DNA from: Enterobacteriaceae bacterium
Lineage (GTDB): Bacteria > Pseudomonadota > Gammaproteobacteria > Enterobacterales > Enterobacteriaceae
NCBI GenBank assembly: GCA_902363335.1
Contig: CABIZV010000004.1
Coordinates: forward strand, 62,001 to 126,000
Length of the DNA stretch: 64,000 nucleotides
Reading direction: 5' to 3'
A program made the position numbers and the translations under genes. The notes under the pieces are model-generated. The model did not search any database and was not told where the DNA came from. It saw nothing but the letters and a program-made list of their open reading frames with translations. Positions 17,676-26,221 of the stretch are shown here, one piece after another (the first letter of the stretch is position 1; each line of letters begins with the position of its first letter).

Positions 17676-18364
17676 ACTCCTGTTTCGACCAGCATCGCCA
17701 GCAGCATTGTGTAACGGGCGGCGCGCTGTAAGGTGCTGTCTTGCGGCGCCCAGAGCGTGGTGCGTCTGCGATGCAGGCGGAAGGCGCGCATGTCCAGCGC
17801 GGCGCCGCGAACCACCAGATCGTTGAGCGCGTTATGCGTAAGCGGCACGATAAGGGCTGGCATGGCCCGCAGGCGTTGATACCAACGCTCATCCAGCGGC
17901 ACACCGCGTGCGCGCTGGGCTTCATGGATAATAGCCAGTTGACGTCTAAGCTGCTCGACGACCAAAAGAGGGCCGGCAAACAGATAGGCAACACCCGGTG
18001 GCAGCCGAGAGGCAAACAGGGCGCGGATAAAGCGCGACACCGGAACATACTGCATCCACAGTTGCGAGGTGGACACAATGGCCAGAATTCGCATCCACAG
18101 CGTAATGGCATCTCTCCAGCGCGCAGGCACGCGCGGCTGGCCGCTAATCCACTCGGTCAACCAGCCGCCGTGTACCAGCCACAGCCCTGCACCCAGAGGC
18201 ACCATCAACCAGACGACGTATTTCGCCCGAGGCCGCGTGGCCTTCCTGCACAGCAACACCAGGAATACCGCCGCGCTGTAAACGTAAAGCGGCGCTCCGG
18301 CTGGCAGCAGTAGCGTTGAGCACGCGGCAAGTGCCCACAGGGTCAGCGAGGTAAACGGATGCAT
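17657..18364 (-). CDS. ECF transporter T component (EcfT-like)
   Basis: 235 aa membrane protein with several hydrophobic segments in the first half (around residues 7-40, 45-70 and 88-105). A cytoplasmic part carries AQRARGVPLDERW, which corresponds to the Arg-containing coupling helix of EcfT proteins that grips the ATPases. Its start codon directly follows the S-component stop, and its end overlaps the first ATPase gene. It would link substrate capture to ATP hydrolysis in the inner membrane. Confidence 0.82.
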   Translation of the reverse strand: MHPFTSLTLWALAACSTLLLPAGAPLYVYSAAVFLVLLCRKATRPRAKYVVWLMVPLGAGLWLVHGGWLTEWISGQPRVPARWRDAITLWMRILAIVSTSQLWMQYVPVSRFIRALFASRLPPGVAYLFAGPLLVVEQLRRQLAIIHEAQRARGVPLDERWYQRLRAMPALIVPLTHNALNDLVVRGAALDMRAFRLHRRRTTLWAPQDSTLQRAARYTMLLAMLVETGVWIWLR

Positions 18365-18943
18365 TTAGCGCACGGCGGACATGGTTGGGAAATGACGCGT
18401 GGTGCGCAGCGGTAGCTGGCGCAACAGCATCCAGACGATCAGCGCCGTCAAAATTTTATCCACCAGATTGGCACCTATCACCGTGATAGCCACCGACTCA
18501 ACCAGACCCTCGCCGACGGAATGCATCCAGGCGACGAATAAATCGGCCCCGCTGCCGGTGACGCCGCCAAATAATGTGGTGCGGATAGGAACCGCAACGA
18601 GGGTCACCGCAAGAGTAATCACCACGCCGCTTGCCACCACTTTGGGCAGGGTGCGAAACCATCCGGCACGCGCTAACCATCCGGCGACCAGGCCAATGAC
18701 CATCGCCACCGGGGCGAAAGCGGCGGCGATGGGATCGGTTAATAATCCCCACAGCAGATTGGTCAATAACCCCGTTAACATTCCGACCACTGGCCCTAAC
18801 AGGACGGCGCTGATGAGCGTGCCGATGGAGTCGAGAAAAATGGGTAATTTCAACATGCTGATGAGTTGTCCTGCGACCATGTTAATGGCGATGGCAATAA
18901 CAATCAGCACCAAAGACTGGCTGGAAAATTGGCGACGTGCCAT
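18365..18943 (-). CDS. ECF transporter S component, substrate unknown
   Basis: 192 aa, nearly all hydrophobic, with about six predicted helices. The first helix is followed by LPIFLDSIGTLISAVLLGP, then GMLTGLLTNLLWGL, a pattern seen in small substrate-binding S proteins of energy-coupling factor transporters. It follows the PPC/DUF296 gene by 24 bp and is directly joined to the T-component gene. No vitamin riboswitch was recognised upstream, so the ligand cannot be guessed safely. A short basic tail (RTTRHFP) is likely cytoplasmic. Confidence 0.75.
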   Translation of the reverse strand: MARRQFSSQSLVLIVIAIAINMVAGQLISMLKLPIFLDSIGTLISAVLLGPVVGMLTGLLTNLLWGLLTDPIAAAFAPVAMVIGLVAGWLARAGWFRTLPKVVASGVVITLAVTLVAVPIRTTLFGGVTGSGADLFVAWMHSVGEGLVESVAITVIGANLVDKILTALIVWMLLRQLPLRTTRHFPTMSAVR

Positions 18944-18967
18944 AGAAAACCTCTTATTGATGTTGCG

Positions 18968-19393
18968 TTAACGGGGTGAAATAACCAGCTCGTCGTAGCC
19001 GGATATGGCGCATGGCTGGCGGCTGAATGCCAGCTCTGTTAACTCGCCAATGACCAGCTCAAGCGTGGTTCGCACGGTGCATCCAGGCATCATGTGGCCG
19101 CCGCGCATTGTGCCCTGCGGGTCGGAAACGCTCAGATGAAGATGCTCGCCGGTGAGTTCTAACGTGCCATTTAAGGAGATGACCTCCCAGGTGCCGGTGA
19201 ATAATGTGCTGTCATCTTGCCCGGCAAAACGCAGGGCAACATCGGTCAGGCTTCCGGTACAACCTGCTATCCAGGCGGCCTTGAGTTGGTGTTGCTGTAC
19301 GAAAGCGTGGAGCTGGGAAAACACTTCCTGGCCTGGGAGTAAACGCAATGCATAAAAGCGGGCATCTGACGAATGAGGATGGATGATGGTCAT
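18968..19393 (-). CDS. PPC/DUF296 domain protein
   Basis: 141 aa from MTIIHPHSSDARFY; a 15-residue upstream in-frame extension seems non-coding. It matches the plant and prokaryote conserved (PPC, DUF296) domain. FYALRLLPGQEV is near the start, the core AAWIAGCTGSLTDVALRF comes next, and the conserved GEHLHLSVSDPQG with GGHMMPG contains the family's HLH...GGH histidines. Those could bind a metal. The domain is small and probably trimeric; the plant members have AT-hooks, but this one lacks them. It is the first gene of the ECF operon, which suggests a link to the imported nutrient. Its role is unknown. Confidence 0.8.
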   Translation of the reverse strand: MTIIHPHSSDARFYALRLLPGQEVFSQLHAFVQQHQLKAAWIAGCTGSLTDVALRFAGQDDSTLFTGTWEVISLNGTLELTGEHLHLSVSDPQGTMRGGHMMPGCTVRTTLELVIGELTELAFSRQPCAISGYDELVISPR

Positions 19394-19455
19394 GGTTGAA
19401 GGACTCCGAGACTCGGACGTAGCGCAGATGATATACATGCGGGTTAACAGGCTCT

Positions 19456-19469
19456 CTGATATAAATCAG
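19456..19469. promoter_or_regulatory. FNR-like site upstream of the PPC-ECF operon
   Basis: CTGATATAAATCAG is a perfect palindrome that fits the FNR consensus TTGAT-N4-ATCAA at 8 of 10 defined bases. It lies 63-76 bp upstream of the first gene. This suggests oxygen control, but a related regulator such as CRP could also use it. Confidence 0.4.
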
Positions 19470-19766
19470 GATTTTTGCTCTGGCAACGAAGTAATATGAC
19501 TACGCTTATTCACGATTCTGGAATATGGAATAAATACAGCGGCAAAGGGCGTCAAAGTGTGATGTATGTCAGATAACCGCGTTCTATGGCTGGACAAACA
19601 TTCCTTTTATTCCTTGTTTCGCTTATTCTAGCTGAAGCGTTTCAGTCGGCATTTTGTTCGACATTTAACCAATCAGTCACTGTTTGTGGCAGGTAAGGTT
19701 TCCCTGAACGTTTGGCTGCATTACTCTGTGAGCCACTTTGCATCGGGAAAGCCTTGCAGGAGATCT
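19470..19766. promoter_or_regulatory. divergent promoter region of epd and the PPC-ECF operon
   Basis: About 300 bp without a gene separate the two divergent units. It contains AT-rich segments but no recognised riboswitch or tRNA. In E. coli the epd-pgk-fbaA promoters lie in the corresponding place. Confidence 0.4.
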
Positions 19767-20795
19767 ATGACCGTACGCGTAGCGATTAATGGCTTCGGTC
19801 GCATTGGACGTAACGTGGTTCGTGCTTTGTATGAATCCGGACGTCGTGCGGAAATCACCGTGGTGGCAATCAACGAACTGGCAGACGCTGCCGGCATTGC
19901 GCATTTGTTGAAATATGACACCAGCCATGGGCGCTTTGCCTGGGATGTTCGCCAGGAGCGAGAACTGCTCTACGTTGGCGACGATAGCATCCGTCTTCTG
20001 CACGAGCGCGCCATCGACGCGCTGCCCTGGCGTGAGCTGTCAGTTGATGTTGTGCTCGACTGCACCGGTGTATACGGTAGCCGTGAGGACGGTGAAGCGC
20101 ATATCGCCGCAGGCGCGAAGAAGGTGCTCTTTTCACATCCTGGCAGCAACGATCTCGACGCCACCGTCGTGTTTGGCGTTAACCAACACGAACTGCGCGC
20201 CGAACACCGTATTGTGTCCAACGCCTCCTGTACCACGAATTGCATAATCCCCGTCATCAAATTGTTAGATGATGCCTATGGCATTGAATCCGGTACGGTC
20301 ACGACTATTCACTCCGCAATGCATGACCAGCAGGTGATTGACGCTTATCACCCGGATTTACGCCGCACACGCGCGGCAAGCCAATCTATCATTCCTGTCG
20401 ACACCAAACTTGCGGCGGGCATCGCCCGTATTTTTCCGCAGTTTAGCGACCGTTTTGAAGCGATTGCGGTGCGTGTACCGACCATCAACGTGACGGCTAT
20501 TGACCTGAGCGTGACGGTGAAGAAACCTGTAAAAGCCAATGAAGTCAACCAGTTGTTGCAAAAAGCAGCACAGGATGCATTTCATGGTATAGTTGACTAT
20601 ACGGAATTACCGTTGGTCTCGACTGATTTTAATCACGATCCGCACAGTGCCATTGTTGATGGCACGCAGACGCGGGTCAGTGGCGCGCATCTGATCAAAA
20701 CTTTGGTCTGGTGCGATAACGAATGGGGCTTTGCTAACCGAATGATCGACACGACGTTAGCTATGGCTGCTATTGGTTTCAGGCTCGACGCTTAA
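19767..20795 (+). CDS. epd: erythrose-4-phosphate dehydrogenase
   Basis: 342 aa from MTVRVAINGFGRIG, close to the E. coli length. It oxidises erythrose 4-phosphate to 4-phosphoerythronate with NAD+, the first step of pyridoxal phosphate synthesis. A Rossmann motif GFGRIG lies at residues 9-14, and the active-site Cys is in SNASCTTNC near residue 155, as in the GAPDH family. The ribosome-binding AGGAG is well placed before this ATG, and an upstream in-frame extension is not conserved. It heads the epd-pgk-fbaA cluster, with pgk 39 bp downstream. Confidence 0.96.
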   Translation: MTVRVAINGFGRIGRNVVRALYESGRRAEITVVAINELADAAGIAHLLKYDTSHGRFAWDVRQERELLYVGDDSIRLLHERAIDALPWRELSVDVVLDCTGVYGSREDGEAHIAAGAKKVLFSHPGSNDLDATVVFGVNQHELRAEHRIVSNASCTTNCIIPVIKLLDDAYGIESGTVTTIHSAMHDQQVIDAYHPDLRRTRAASQSIIPVDTKLAAGIARIFPQFSDRFEAIAVRVPTINVTAIDLSVTVKKPVKANEVNQLLQKAAQDAFHGIVDYTELPLVSTDFNHDPHSAIVDGTQTRVSGAHLIKTLVWCDNEWGFANRMIDTTLAMAAIGFRLDA

Positions 20796-20834
20796 GCGTC
20801 GACAAAACTTTAAGTATCAACGAGAGGATTCACC

Positions 20835-21998
20835 ATGTCTGTAATTAAGATGACCGATCTGGATCTGGCTGGTAAACGCGTTTTCATCCGTGCGGATTTG
20901 AACGTGCCGGTTAAAGAAGGGAAAGTAACCAGCGACGCGCGTATTCGTGCATCTCTGCCGACCATTGAAATGGCTCTGAAGCAGGGCGCAAAAGTGATGG
21001 TCACTTCTCACCTGGGTCGTCCGACCGAAGGCGAGTACAACGAAGAATTCTCTCTGCTGCCGGTTGTTAATTACCTGAAAGACAAACTGTCTAGCCCGGT
21101 ACGTCTGGTTAAAGATTACCTGGACGGCGTTGAAGTTGCTGCCGGTGAGCTGGTTGTTCTGGAAAACGTTCGCTTTAACAAAGGCGAAAAGAAAGACGAC
21201 GAAACCCTGTCTAAAAAATATGCCGCACTGTGCGACGTATTCGTAATGGACGCATTCGGTACTGCACACCGTGCACAGGCTTCTACTCACGGTATCGGCA
21301 AATTTGCTGACGTGGCGTGCGCAGGCCCGCTGCTGGCCGCTGAGCTGGACGCACTGGGTAAAGCCCTGAAAGAACCAGCACGTCCAATGGTTGCTATCGT
21401 TGGCGGTTCTAAAGTCTCTACCAAACTGACCGTTCTGGATTCTCTGTCTAAAATCGCTGACCAGCTGATCGTTGGCGGTGGCATCGCGAACACCTTCGTT
21501 GCCGCTCAGGGCCACAACGTGGGTAAATCCCTGTACGAAGCTGACCTGGTTGATGAAGCAAAACGTCTGCTGACCACTTGTGACATCCCAGTCCCAACTG
21601 ACGTTCGCGTAGCGACCGAGTTCTCTGAAACGGCGACCGCGACCCTGAAGTCTGTTAACGACATCAAAGATGACGAGCAGATCCTGGACCTGGGCGACGC
21701 TTCTGCACAGCAGCTGGCTGAAATCCTGAAGAATGCAAAAACCATTCTGTGGAACGGCCCGGTTGGCGTATTTGAGTTCCCTAACTTCCGTAAAGGGACT
21801 GAAATCGTGGCTAACGCAATCGCTGACAGCGAAGCGTTCTCCATCGCAGGCGGCGGCGATACTCTGGCTGCAATCGACCTGTTCGGTATTTCTGACAAAA
21901 TCTCCTACATCTCTACTGGCGGCGGCGCATTCCTCGAATTCGTGGAAGGTAAAGTTCTGCCAGCAGTAGCAATGCTCGAAGAGCGCGCTAAGAAGTAA
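20835..21998 (+). CDS. pgk: phosphoglycerate kinase
   Basis: 387 aa, equal to E. coli Pgk. It transfers phosphate from 1,3-bisphosphoglycerate to ADP in glycolysis and works in reverse in gluconeogenesis. The N-terminal substrate motif RVFIRADLNVPV near residue 15, the SHLGRP motif near residue 59, and the C-terminal nucleotide region with GGGDTLAA and STGGGAFLEF are all present. Codon choice is biased towards optimal codons (for example CTG, GGT, AAA), as expected for a highly expressed gene. It lies between epd and fbaA. Confidence 0.98.
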   Translation: MSVIKMTDLDLAGKRVFIRADLNVPVKEGKVTSDARIRASLPTIEMALKQGAKVMVTSHLGRPTEGEYNEEFSLLPVVNYLKDKLSSPVRLVKDYLDGVEVAAGELVVLENVRFNKGEKKDDETLSKKYAALCDVFVMDAFGTAHRAQASTHGIGKFADVACAGPLLAAELDALGKALKEPARPMVAIVGGSKVSTKLTVLDSLSKIADQLIVGGGIANTFVAAQGHNVGKSLYEADLVDEAKRLLTTCDIPVPTDVRVATEFSETATATLKSVNDIKDDEQILDLGDASAQQLAEILKNAKTILWNGPVGVFEFPNFRKGTEIVANAIADSEAFSIAGGGDTLAAIDLFGISDKISYISTGGGAFLEFVEGKVLPAVAMLEERAKK

Positions 21999-22085
21999 GC
22001 CATTTTAGGGCAGGGAAACCTGCCCAATTATTACTGCGCTTTAGGGCGCGCCCCTTTCCAAGGCCGAAGATACAGGACTCGTAAC

Positions 22086-23165
22086 ATGTCTAAAATTTTT
22101 GATTTCGTAAAACCAGGCGTAATCACTGGTGATGACGTACAGAAAGTTTTCCAGGTAGCAAAAGAAAACAACTTTGCTCTGCCAGCCGTTAACTGCGTCG
22201 GTACCGACTCCATCAACGCCGTACTGGAAACCGCAGCAAAAGTTAAATCACCGGTTATCGTACAGTTCTCCAACGGCGGCGCTGCATTCATCGCTGGTAA
22301 AGGCGTGAAAACTGACGTTCCTCAGGGCGCAGCAATTCTGGGCGCTATCTCTGGTGCGCACCACGTTCACCAGATGGCTGAGCACTACGGTGTTCCTGTT
22401 ATCCTGCACACCGACCACTGCGCGAAGAAACTGCTGCCGTGGATCGACGGTCTGCTGGACGCTGGTGAAAAACACTTTGCAGCAACCGGTAAGCCACTGT
22501 TCTCTTCTCACATGATCGACCTGTCCGAAGAGTCACTGCACGAAAACATCGAAATCTGCTCTAAATACCTGGCGCGCATGTCCAAAATGGATATGACTCT
22601 GGAAATCGAACTGGGTTGCACCGGCGGTGAAGAAGACGGCGTGGACAACAGCCACATGGACGCTTCTGCACTGTACACCCAGCCAGAAGACGTTGACTAC
22701 GCGTACACCGAGCTGAGCAAAATCAGCCCACGTTTCACCATCGCGGCTTCCTTCGGTAACGTACACGGCGTGTACAAACCAGGTAACGTGGTTCTGACTC
22801 CAACTATCCTGCGTGATTCCCAGGACTATGTTTCTAAGAAACATAACCTGCCGCACAACAGCCTGAACTTCGTATTCCACGGCGGTTCCGGTTCTTCTGC
22901 TCAGGAAATCAAAGACTCAGTAAGCTACGGTGTTATCAAAATGAACATCGATACCGACACCCAGTGGGCTACCTGGGAAGGTATTCTGAACTACTACAAA
23001 GAGAACGAAGCTTACCTGCAGGGCCAGCTGGGCAACCCGAAAGGCGAAGACCAGCCGAACAAGAAATACTACGATCCACGCGTATGGCTGCGTGCCGCTC
23101 AGACTTCAATGATCGCCCGTCTGGAACAGGCTTTCACTGAACTGAACGCGAAAGACGTTCTGTAA
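22086..23165 (+). CDS. fbaA: fructose-bisphosphate aldolase, class II
   Basis: 359 aa, the E. coli FbaA length. This zinc-dependent enzyme splits fructose 1,6-bisphosphate into two triose phosphates. Metal and catalytic motifs are visible: HTDHCAKK near residue 108 (His zinc ligand and catalytic Asp), ELGCTGGEEDGVDN near residue 174, SFGNVHGVYKPG near residue 221 and FHGGSGSS near residue 264. Codon use is strongly biased as in pgk. It follows pgk by 87 bp and is followed by a good terminator. Confidence 0.98.
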   Translation: MSKIFDFVKPGVITGDDVQKVFQVAKENNFALPAVNCVGTDSINAVLETAAKVKSPVIVQFSNGGAAFIAGKGVKTDVPQGAAILGAISGAHHVHQMAEHYGVPVILHTDHCAKKLLPWIDGLLDAGEKHFAATGKPLFSSHMIDLSEESLHENIEICSKYLARMSKMDMTLEIELGCTGGEEDGVDNSHMDASALYTQPEDVDYAYTELSKISPRFTIAASFGNVHGVYKPGNVVLTPTILRDSQDYVSKKHNLPHNSLNFVFHGGSGSSAQEIKDSVSYGVIKMNIDTDTQWATWEGILNYYKENEAYLQGQLGNPKGEDQPNKKYYDPRVWLRAAQTSMIARLEQAFTELNAKDVL

Positions 23166-23186
23166 GACAAAACTCATCTTTGTCAT

Positions 23187-23214
23187 AAAGCCCGCTAATA
23201 AGCGGGCTTTTTTA
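23187..23214 (+). terminator. intrinsic terminator of the epd-pgk-fbaA cluster
   Basis: AAAGCCCGCT-AATA-AGCGGGCTT forms a stem followed by a run of T. It lies 21 bp after the fbaA stop and separates it from mscS. Confidence 0.92.
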
Positions 23215-23341
23215 TTGTCTTTTCAATATTAATAACCGGGAAAAAACGTGATCAGTTTGGCATATTCCTGATTTTTTGTTTACCCTTTACACCTGCCTGA
23301 ACTTTTACAGGCCGTTTTTTGTTTCCCATAAGGAATATTGA

Positions 23342-24199
23342 ATGGAAGATTTAAACGTTGTCGATAGCATAAATGGCGCGGGTACGTGGCTGGTACGCAA
23401 TCAGGCATTGTTACTGAGCTATGCAGTCAATATCGTTGCAGCAATTGCGATTATTATCGTCGGGATGATTGTGGCGCGTATTGTTTCTAATACCGTCAAC
23501 CGCCTGATGCTGGCGCGCAAAATTGATGCCACCGTCGCGGACTTCCTGTCGGCGCTGGTGCGCTATGCGGTGATTGCTTTCACCCTGATTGCCGCGCTTG
23601 GCCGCGTTGGCGTACAGACCGCTTCCGTTATTGCGGTGCTCGGTGCCGCCGGTCTGGCCGTGGGTCTGGCGCTGCAAGGCTCGCTCTCGAACCTGGCGGC
23701 TGGCGTACTGCTGGTGATGTTCCGTCCGTTCCGCGCCGGTGAATATGTTGATCTTGGCGGCGTTGCGGGAACCGTGTTAAGCGTGCAGATCTTCTCCACC
23801 ACCATGCGCACCGTTGATGGCAAAATTGTTGTTATTCCAAATGGTAAAATTATCGCTGGGAATATCATCAACTTTTCCCGCGAGCCTGCGCGCCGTAACG
23901 AATTTATTATTGGCGTTTCTTACGATGCCGATATTGATCAGGTTAAGAAGATCCTGACCCGAATTCTGGAATCAGACAGCCGTGTTCTGAAAGACCGCGA
24001 TATTACCGTGCGCTTAAATGAACTGGCACCGTCATCGGTGAATTTTGTCGTCCGCGCCTGGAGCCTCAGCGGCGATCTGCAAAACGTTTATTGGGATGTG
24101 CTGGAGAAAATTAAGCGTGAATTTGACGCAAACGGTATTAGTTTCCCTTACCCGCAGTTAGACGTGAATATGAAAGCGGAAAAAGCGCCGCAACAATAA
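23342..24199 (+). CDS. mscS: small-conductance mechanosensitive channel MscS
   Basis: 285 aa, one less than E. coli MscS. The heptameric inner-membrane channel opens when membrane tension rises after hypo-osmotic shock. Three transmembrane helices lie at about residues 28-55, 62-88 and 95-128. The pore helix is a Gly/Ala-rich stretch, GAAGLAVGLALQGSLSNLAA, followed by FRPFRAGEYVDL. The rest is the cytoplasmic beta and alpha-beta vestibule. The start MEDLNVVDSING matches the family. It has its own promoter region after the fbaA terminator. Confidence 0.97.
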   Translation: MEDLNVVDSINGAGTWLVRNQALLLSYAVNIVAAIAIIIVGMIVARIVSNTVNRLMLARKIDATVADFLSALVRYAVIAFTLIAALGRVGVQTASVIAVLGAAGLAVGLALQGSLSNLAAGVLLVMFRPFRAGEYVDLGGVAGTVLSVQIFSTTMRTVDGKIVVIPNGKIIAGNIINFSREPARRNEFIIGVSYDADIDQVKKILTRILESDSRVLKDRDITVRLNELAPSSVNFVVRAWSLSGDLQNVYWDVLEKIKREFDANGISFPYPQLDVNMKAEKAPQQ

Positions 24200-24216
24200 T
24201 ACGTCGCGTGATATTG

Positions 24217-24251
24217 AAAAGGGTCGCCATGGATAAGGGCGACCCTTTTTT
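24217..24251. terminator. bidirectional terminator between mscS and the TRAP-type gene
   Basis: AAAAGGGTCGCC and GGGCGACCCTTTT form a stem with an 8-base loop. A-rich and T-rich flanks allow it to act for both convergent genes. Confidence 0.9.
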
Positions 24252-24252
24252 G

Positions 24253-25296
24253 TTAGCGGATTGCCGCGTCAAGCGCAGTGCTGACCTGCTTCATAATCCG
24301 TCCTGCGTCGACGACACCTTCTTGTTTTTGCTCAGCAACCCAGCGCTCCTGTACCTCTTGATAGCGGCTTGCCTGACGCCATGTTTGTAATTTAGCAGGG
24401 GAAAGCCAGGTAATGCTGGCGCCGCTTTGGCGCATCGAGTCCGCCATATTGCGCAGGCTGGTGTCGAGCAGCGGGCCAATCTGCCTTTGCGTTAACGCCG
24501 CTGCCCGACCAATCGCGGCTTTATCCTCAGTGGAAAGCGTATCCCAGCGAGTCTTATTAATGACCAGCAGATAGACGTGACCCAGCCAAAGCTGCGGTGA
24601 CAGTTGAATATATTTTGCAGCCTGCTGCGCCTTGATATCGTCGCCGCTATCAAGATTAACCAGCAGCCCATTGAGCGTCCCGGTTTTGAGTGCATCGGTA
24701 ATTTGCGCATTCCACGGCATCTTAACCACCTTACCGCCGGCATTTTCCAGATATGCCTGGTGCCAGAAACTGGCGGTGCGCCACGTGGTGCCTTGTAAAT
24801 GGTTTAACGGCGTTGTGGGTGAGGTCGAGAAGAATGCAGCAGGGTAGCCGAGGAAAAATTGTAAGTTAACCAGGTTGTTTTTTGCCAGTTCAGCATTGAA
24901 TTCCGGCATGTCATGAAAGACGCGCAGGAAGAATGCGGCCTGCTTTTCGCCGCTATCTGGGCCAATGGGGAAGCTTTTGAAGATCTGGAATAGGGGAAGC
25001 TGTTTCGGCGTGTATTCCGGCACAACGATGCCAATATCTGCCTTTTCACCGTCCTGCACGGTGCGCAGCGCGTCATAGCTGGTGGAGAGTTCGCCATTCC
25101 AGTGTGCTTCAATATGCACGCGGCCTTGCGATTCTTTTTCTATGGCGGCGAAGAAAACATCGTTTATCGCCTTTGTTCGCATATTGCCGTAAGGTTCGTG
25201 ATCGGTGTAACGCAGCACGGTTTCTGCTCTGGCGCAGGTGATAACAGACAGTGCTGTAATAGTTAATGCATAAACAATGACGACACGTAATTTCAT
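24253..25296 (-). CDS. TRAP-type (DctP-like) solute-binding protein, orphan
   Basis: 347 aa with a signal peptide of about 24 residues ending CARA. The mature part has the features of DctP-type periplasmic binding proteins: an N-terminal strand and helix (YTDHEPYGNMRTKAIN), WNGELSTSYDALRTVQDGEKADIGI, and TWRTASFWHQAYLENAG near residue 170, where the conserved carboxylate-binding Arg is expected. No DctQ or DctM membrane gene lies nearby, so it is an orphan binding protein. It may serve a distant transporter or a sensor. K-12 lacks it here. The ligand is unknown, probably a carboxylate. Confidence 0.8.
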   Translation of the reverse strand: MKLRVVIVYALTITALSVITCARAETVLRYTDHEPYGNMRTKAINDVFFAAIEKESQGRVHIEAHWNGELSTSYDALRTVQDGEKADIGIVVPEYTPKQLPLFQIFKSFPIGPDSGEKQAAFFLRVFHDMPEFNAELAKNNLVNLQFFLGYPAAFFSTSPTTPLNHLQGTTWRTASFWHQAYLENAGGKVVKMPWNAQITDALKTGTLNGLLVNLDSGDDIKAQQAAKYIQLSPQLWLGHVYLLVINKTRWDTLSTEDKAAIGRAAALTQRQIGPLLDTSLRNMADSMRQSGASITWLSPAKLQTWRQASRYQEVQERWVAEQKQEGVVDAGRIMKQVSTALDAAIR

Positions 25297-25500
25297 GCCA
25301 CTTCCTTATGATTTCAGGGGCTGATGCGAGCCGCATTATGGCTTAACCTATCGTCTTAGGTGCTGCCTTTTAGCAAAGATGCCACGAACCGCCCCTTCTG
25401 ATTAGATTTGCTAATTACTGATTAAAAATATCAATTTCCTCTAATGATGATGCCGCGTTATAGTCAGCGCCATTCCTGAACAACGTTAAGAAAAAACATC

Positions 25501-26136
25501 ATGTTATCTTATTATTTTCAAGGGCTTGCCCTTGGTGCCGCAATGATTCTACCGCTCGGCCCGCAGAATGCGTTTGTGATGAACCAGGGGATACGCCGCC
25601 AGTACCATCTGATGATTGCGCTGCTGTGTGCAATTAGCGATCTGCTGCTGATTTGCGCGGGTATCTTTGGCGGTAGCGCGTTGCTGATGGCCTCGCCATG
25701 GCTATTAGCATTGGTCACCTGGGGCGGGGTGGCGTTCTTGCTCTGGTACGGTTTTGGCGCATTGAAAACCGCTATGGGCAGCAATATTGAGTTGGCTAAT
25801 GCTGAAGTGATGAAACAGGGGCGCTGGAAGCTTATTGCCACCATGCTGGCAGTCACCTGGCTTAATCCTCATGTTTATCTCGATACCTTCGTCGTATTAG
25901 GCAGTCTGGGTGGGCAACTGGACGTAATACCTAAGCGCTGGTTTGCTTTGGGCACTATTAGCGCCTCGTTCTTATGGTTCTTTGCCCTGGCGCTGCTGGC
26001 CGCCTGGCTCGCGCCGCGTCTACGCACCGCCAAAGCACAACGTATCATCAACGTGGTGGTGGGTGTGGTTATGTGGTTTATCGCCTTTCAGCTGGCGAAA
26101 GAGGGCGTTCAACACATTCTGGTACTTTTTAACTAA
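25501..26136 (+). CDS. argO: arginine exporter ArgO
   Basis: 211 aa, same as E. coli ArgO (YggA), a LysE-family inner-membrane exporter that removes arginine and canavanine. The N-terminal ILPLGPQNAFVMNQGI is the family signature, AVTWLNPHVYLDT near residue 116 is the conserved middle motif, and five to six hydrophobic helices are visible. In E. coli it is turned on by ArgP in the presence of arginine, and the argP gene lies nearby at 27,002-27,895. No anomaly is seen. Confidence 0.96.
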   Translation: MLSYYFQGLALGAAMILPLGPQNAFVMNQGIRRQYHLMIALLCAISDLLLICAGIFGGSALLMASPWLLALVTWGGVAFLLWYGFGALKTAMGSNIELANAEVMKQGRWKLIATMLAVTWLNPHVYLDTFVVLGSLGGQLDVIPKRWFALGTISASFLWFFALALLAAWLAPRLRTAKAQRIINVVVGVVMWFIAFQLAKEGVQHILVLFN

Positions 26137-26221
26137 GCGTCGTCTGATGGACTTTCGTCTGGTAAAGGCTAAGCTTGCAGGCAAGACCCCCGTTGTCGGG
26201 TGAAACCATGGAGATACAACA

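Noticed and set aside
24253..25296. A complete TRAP transporter locus
   Set aside because: No DctQ- or DctM-like membrane gene is present on either side; mscS and argO are the neighbours.
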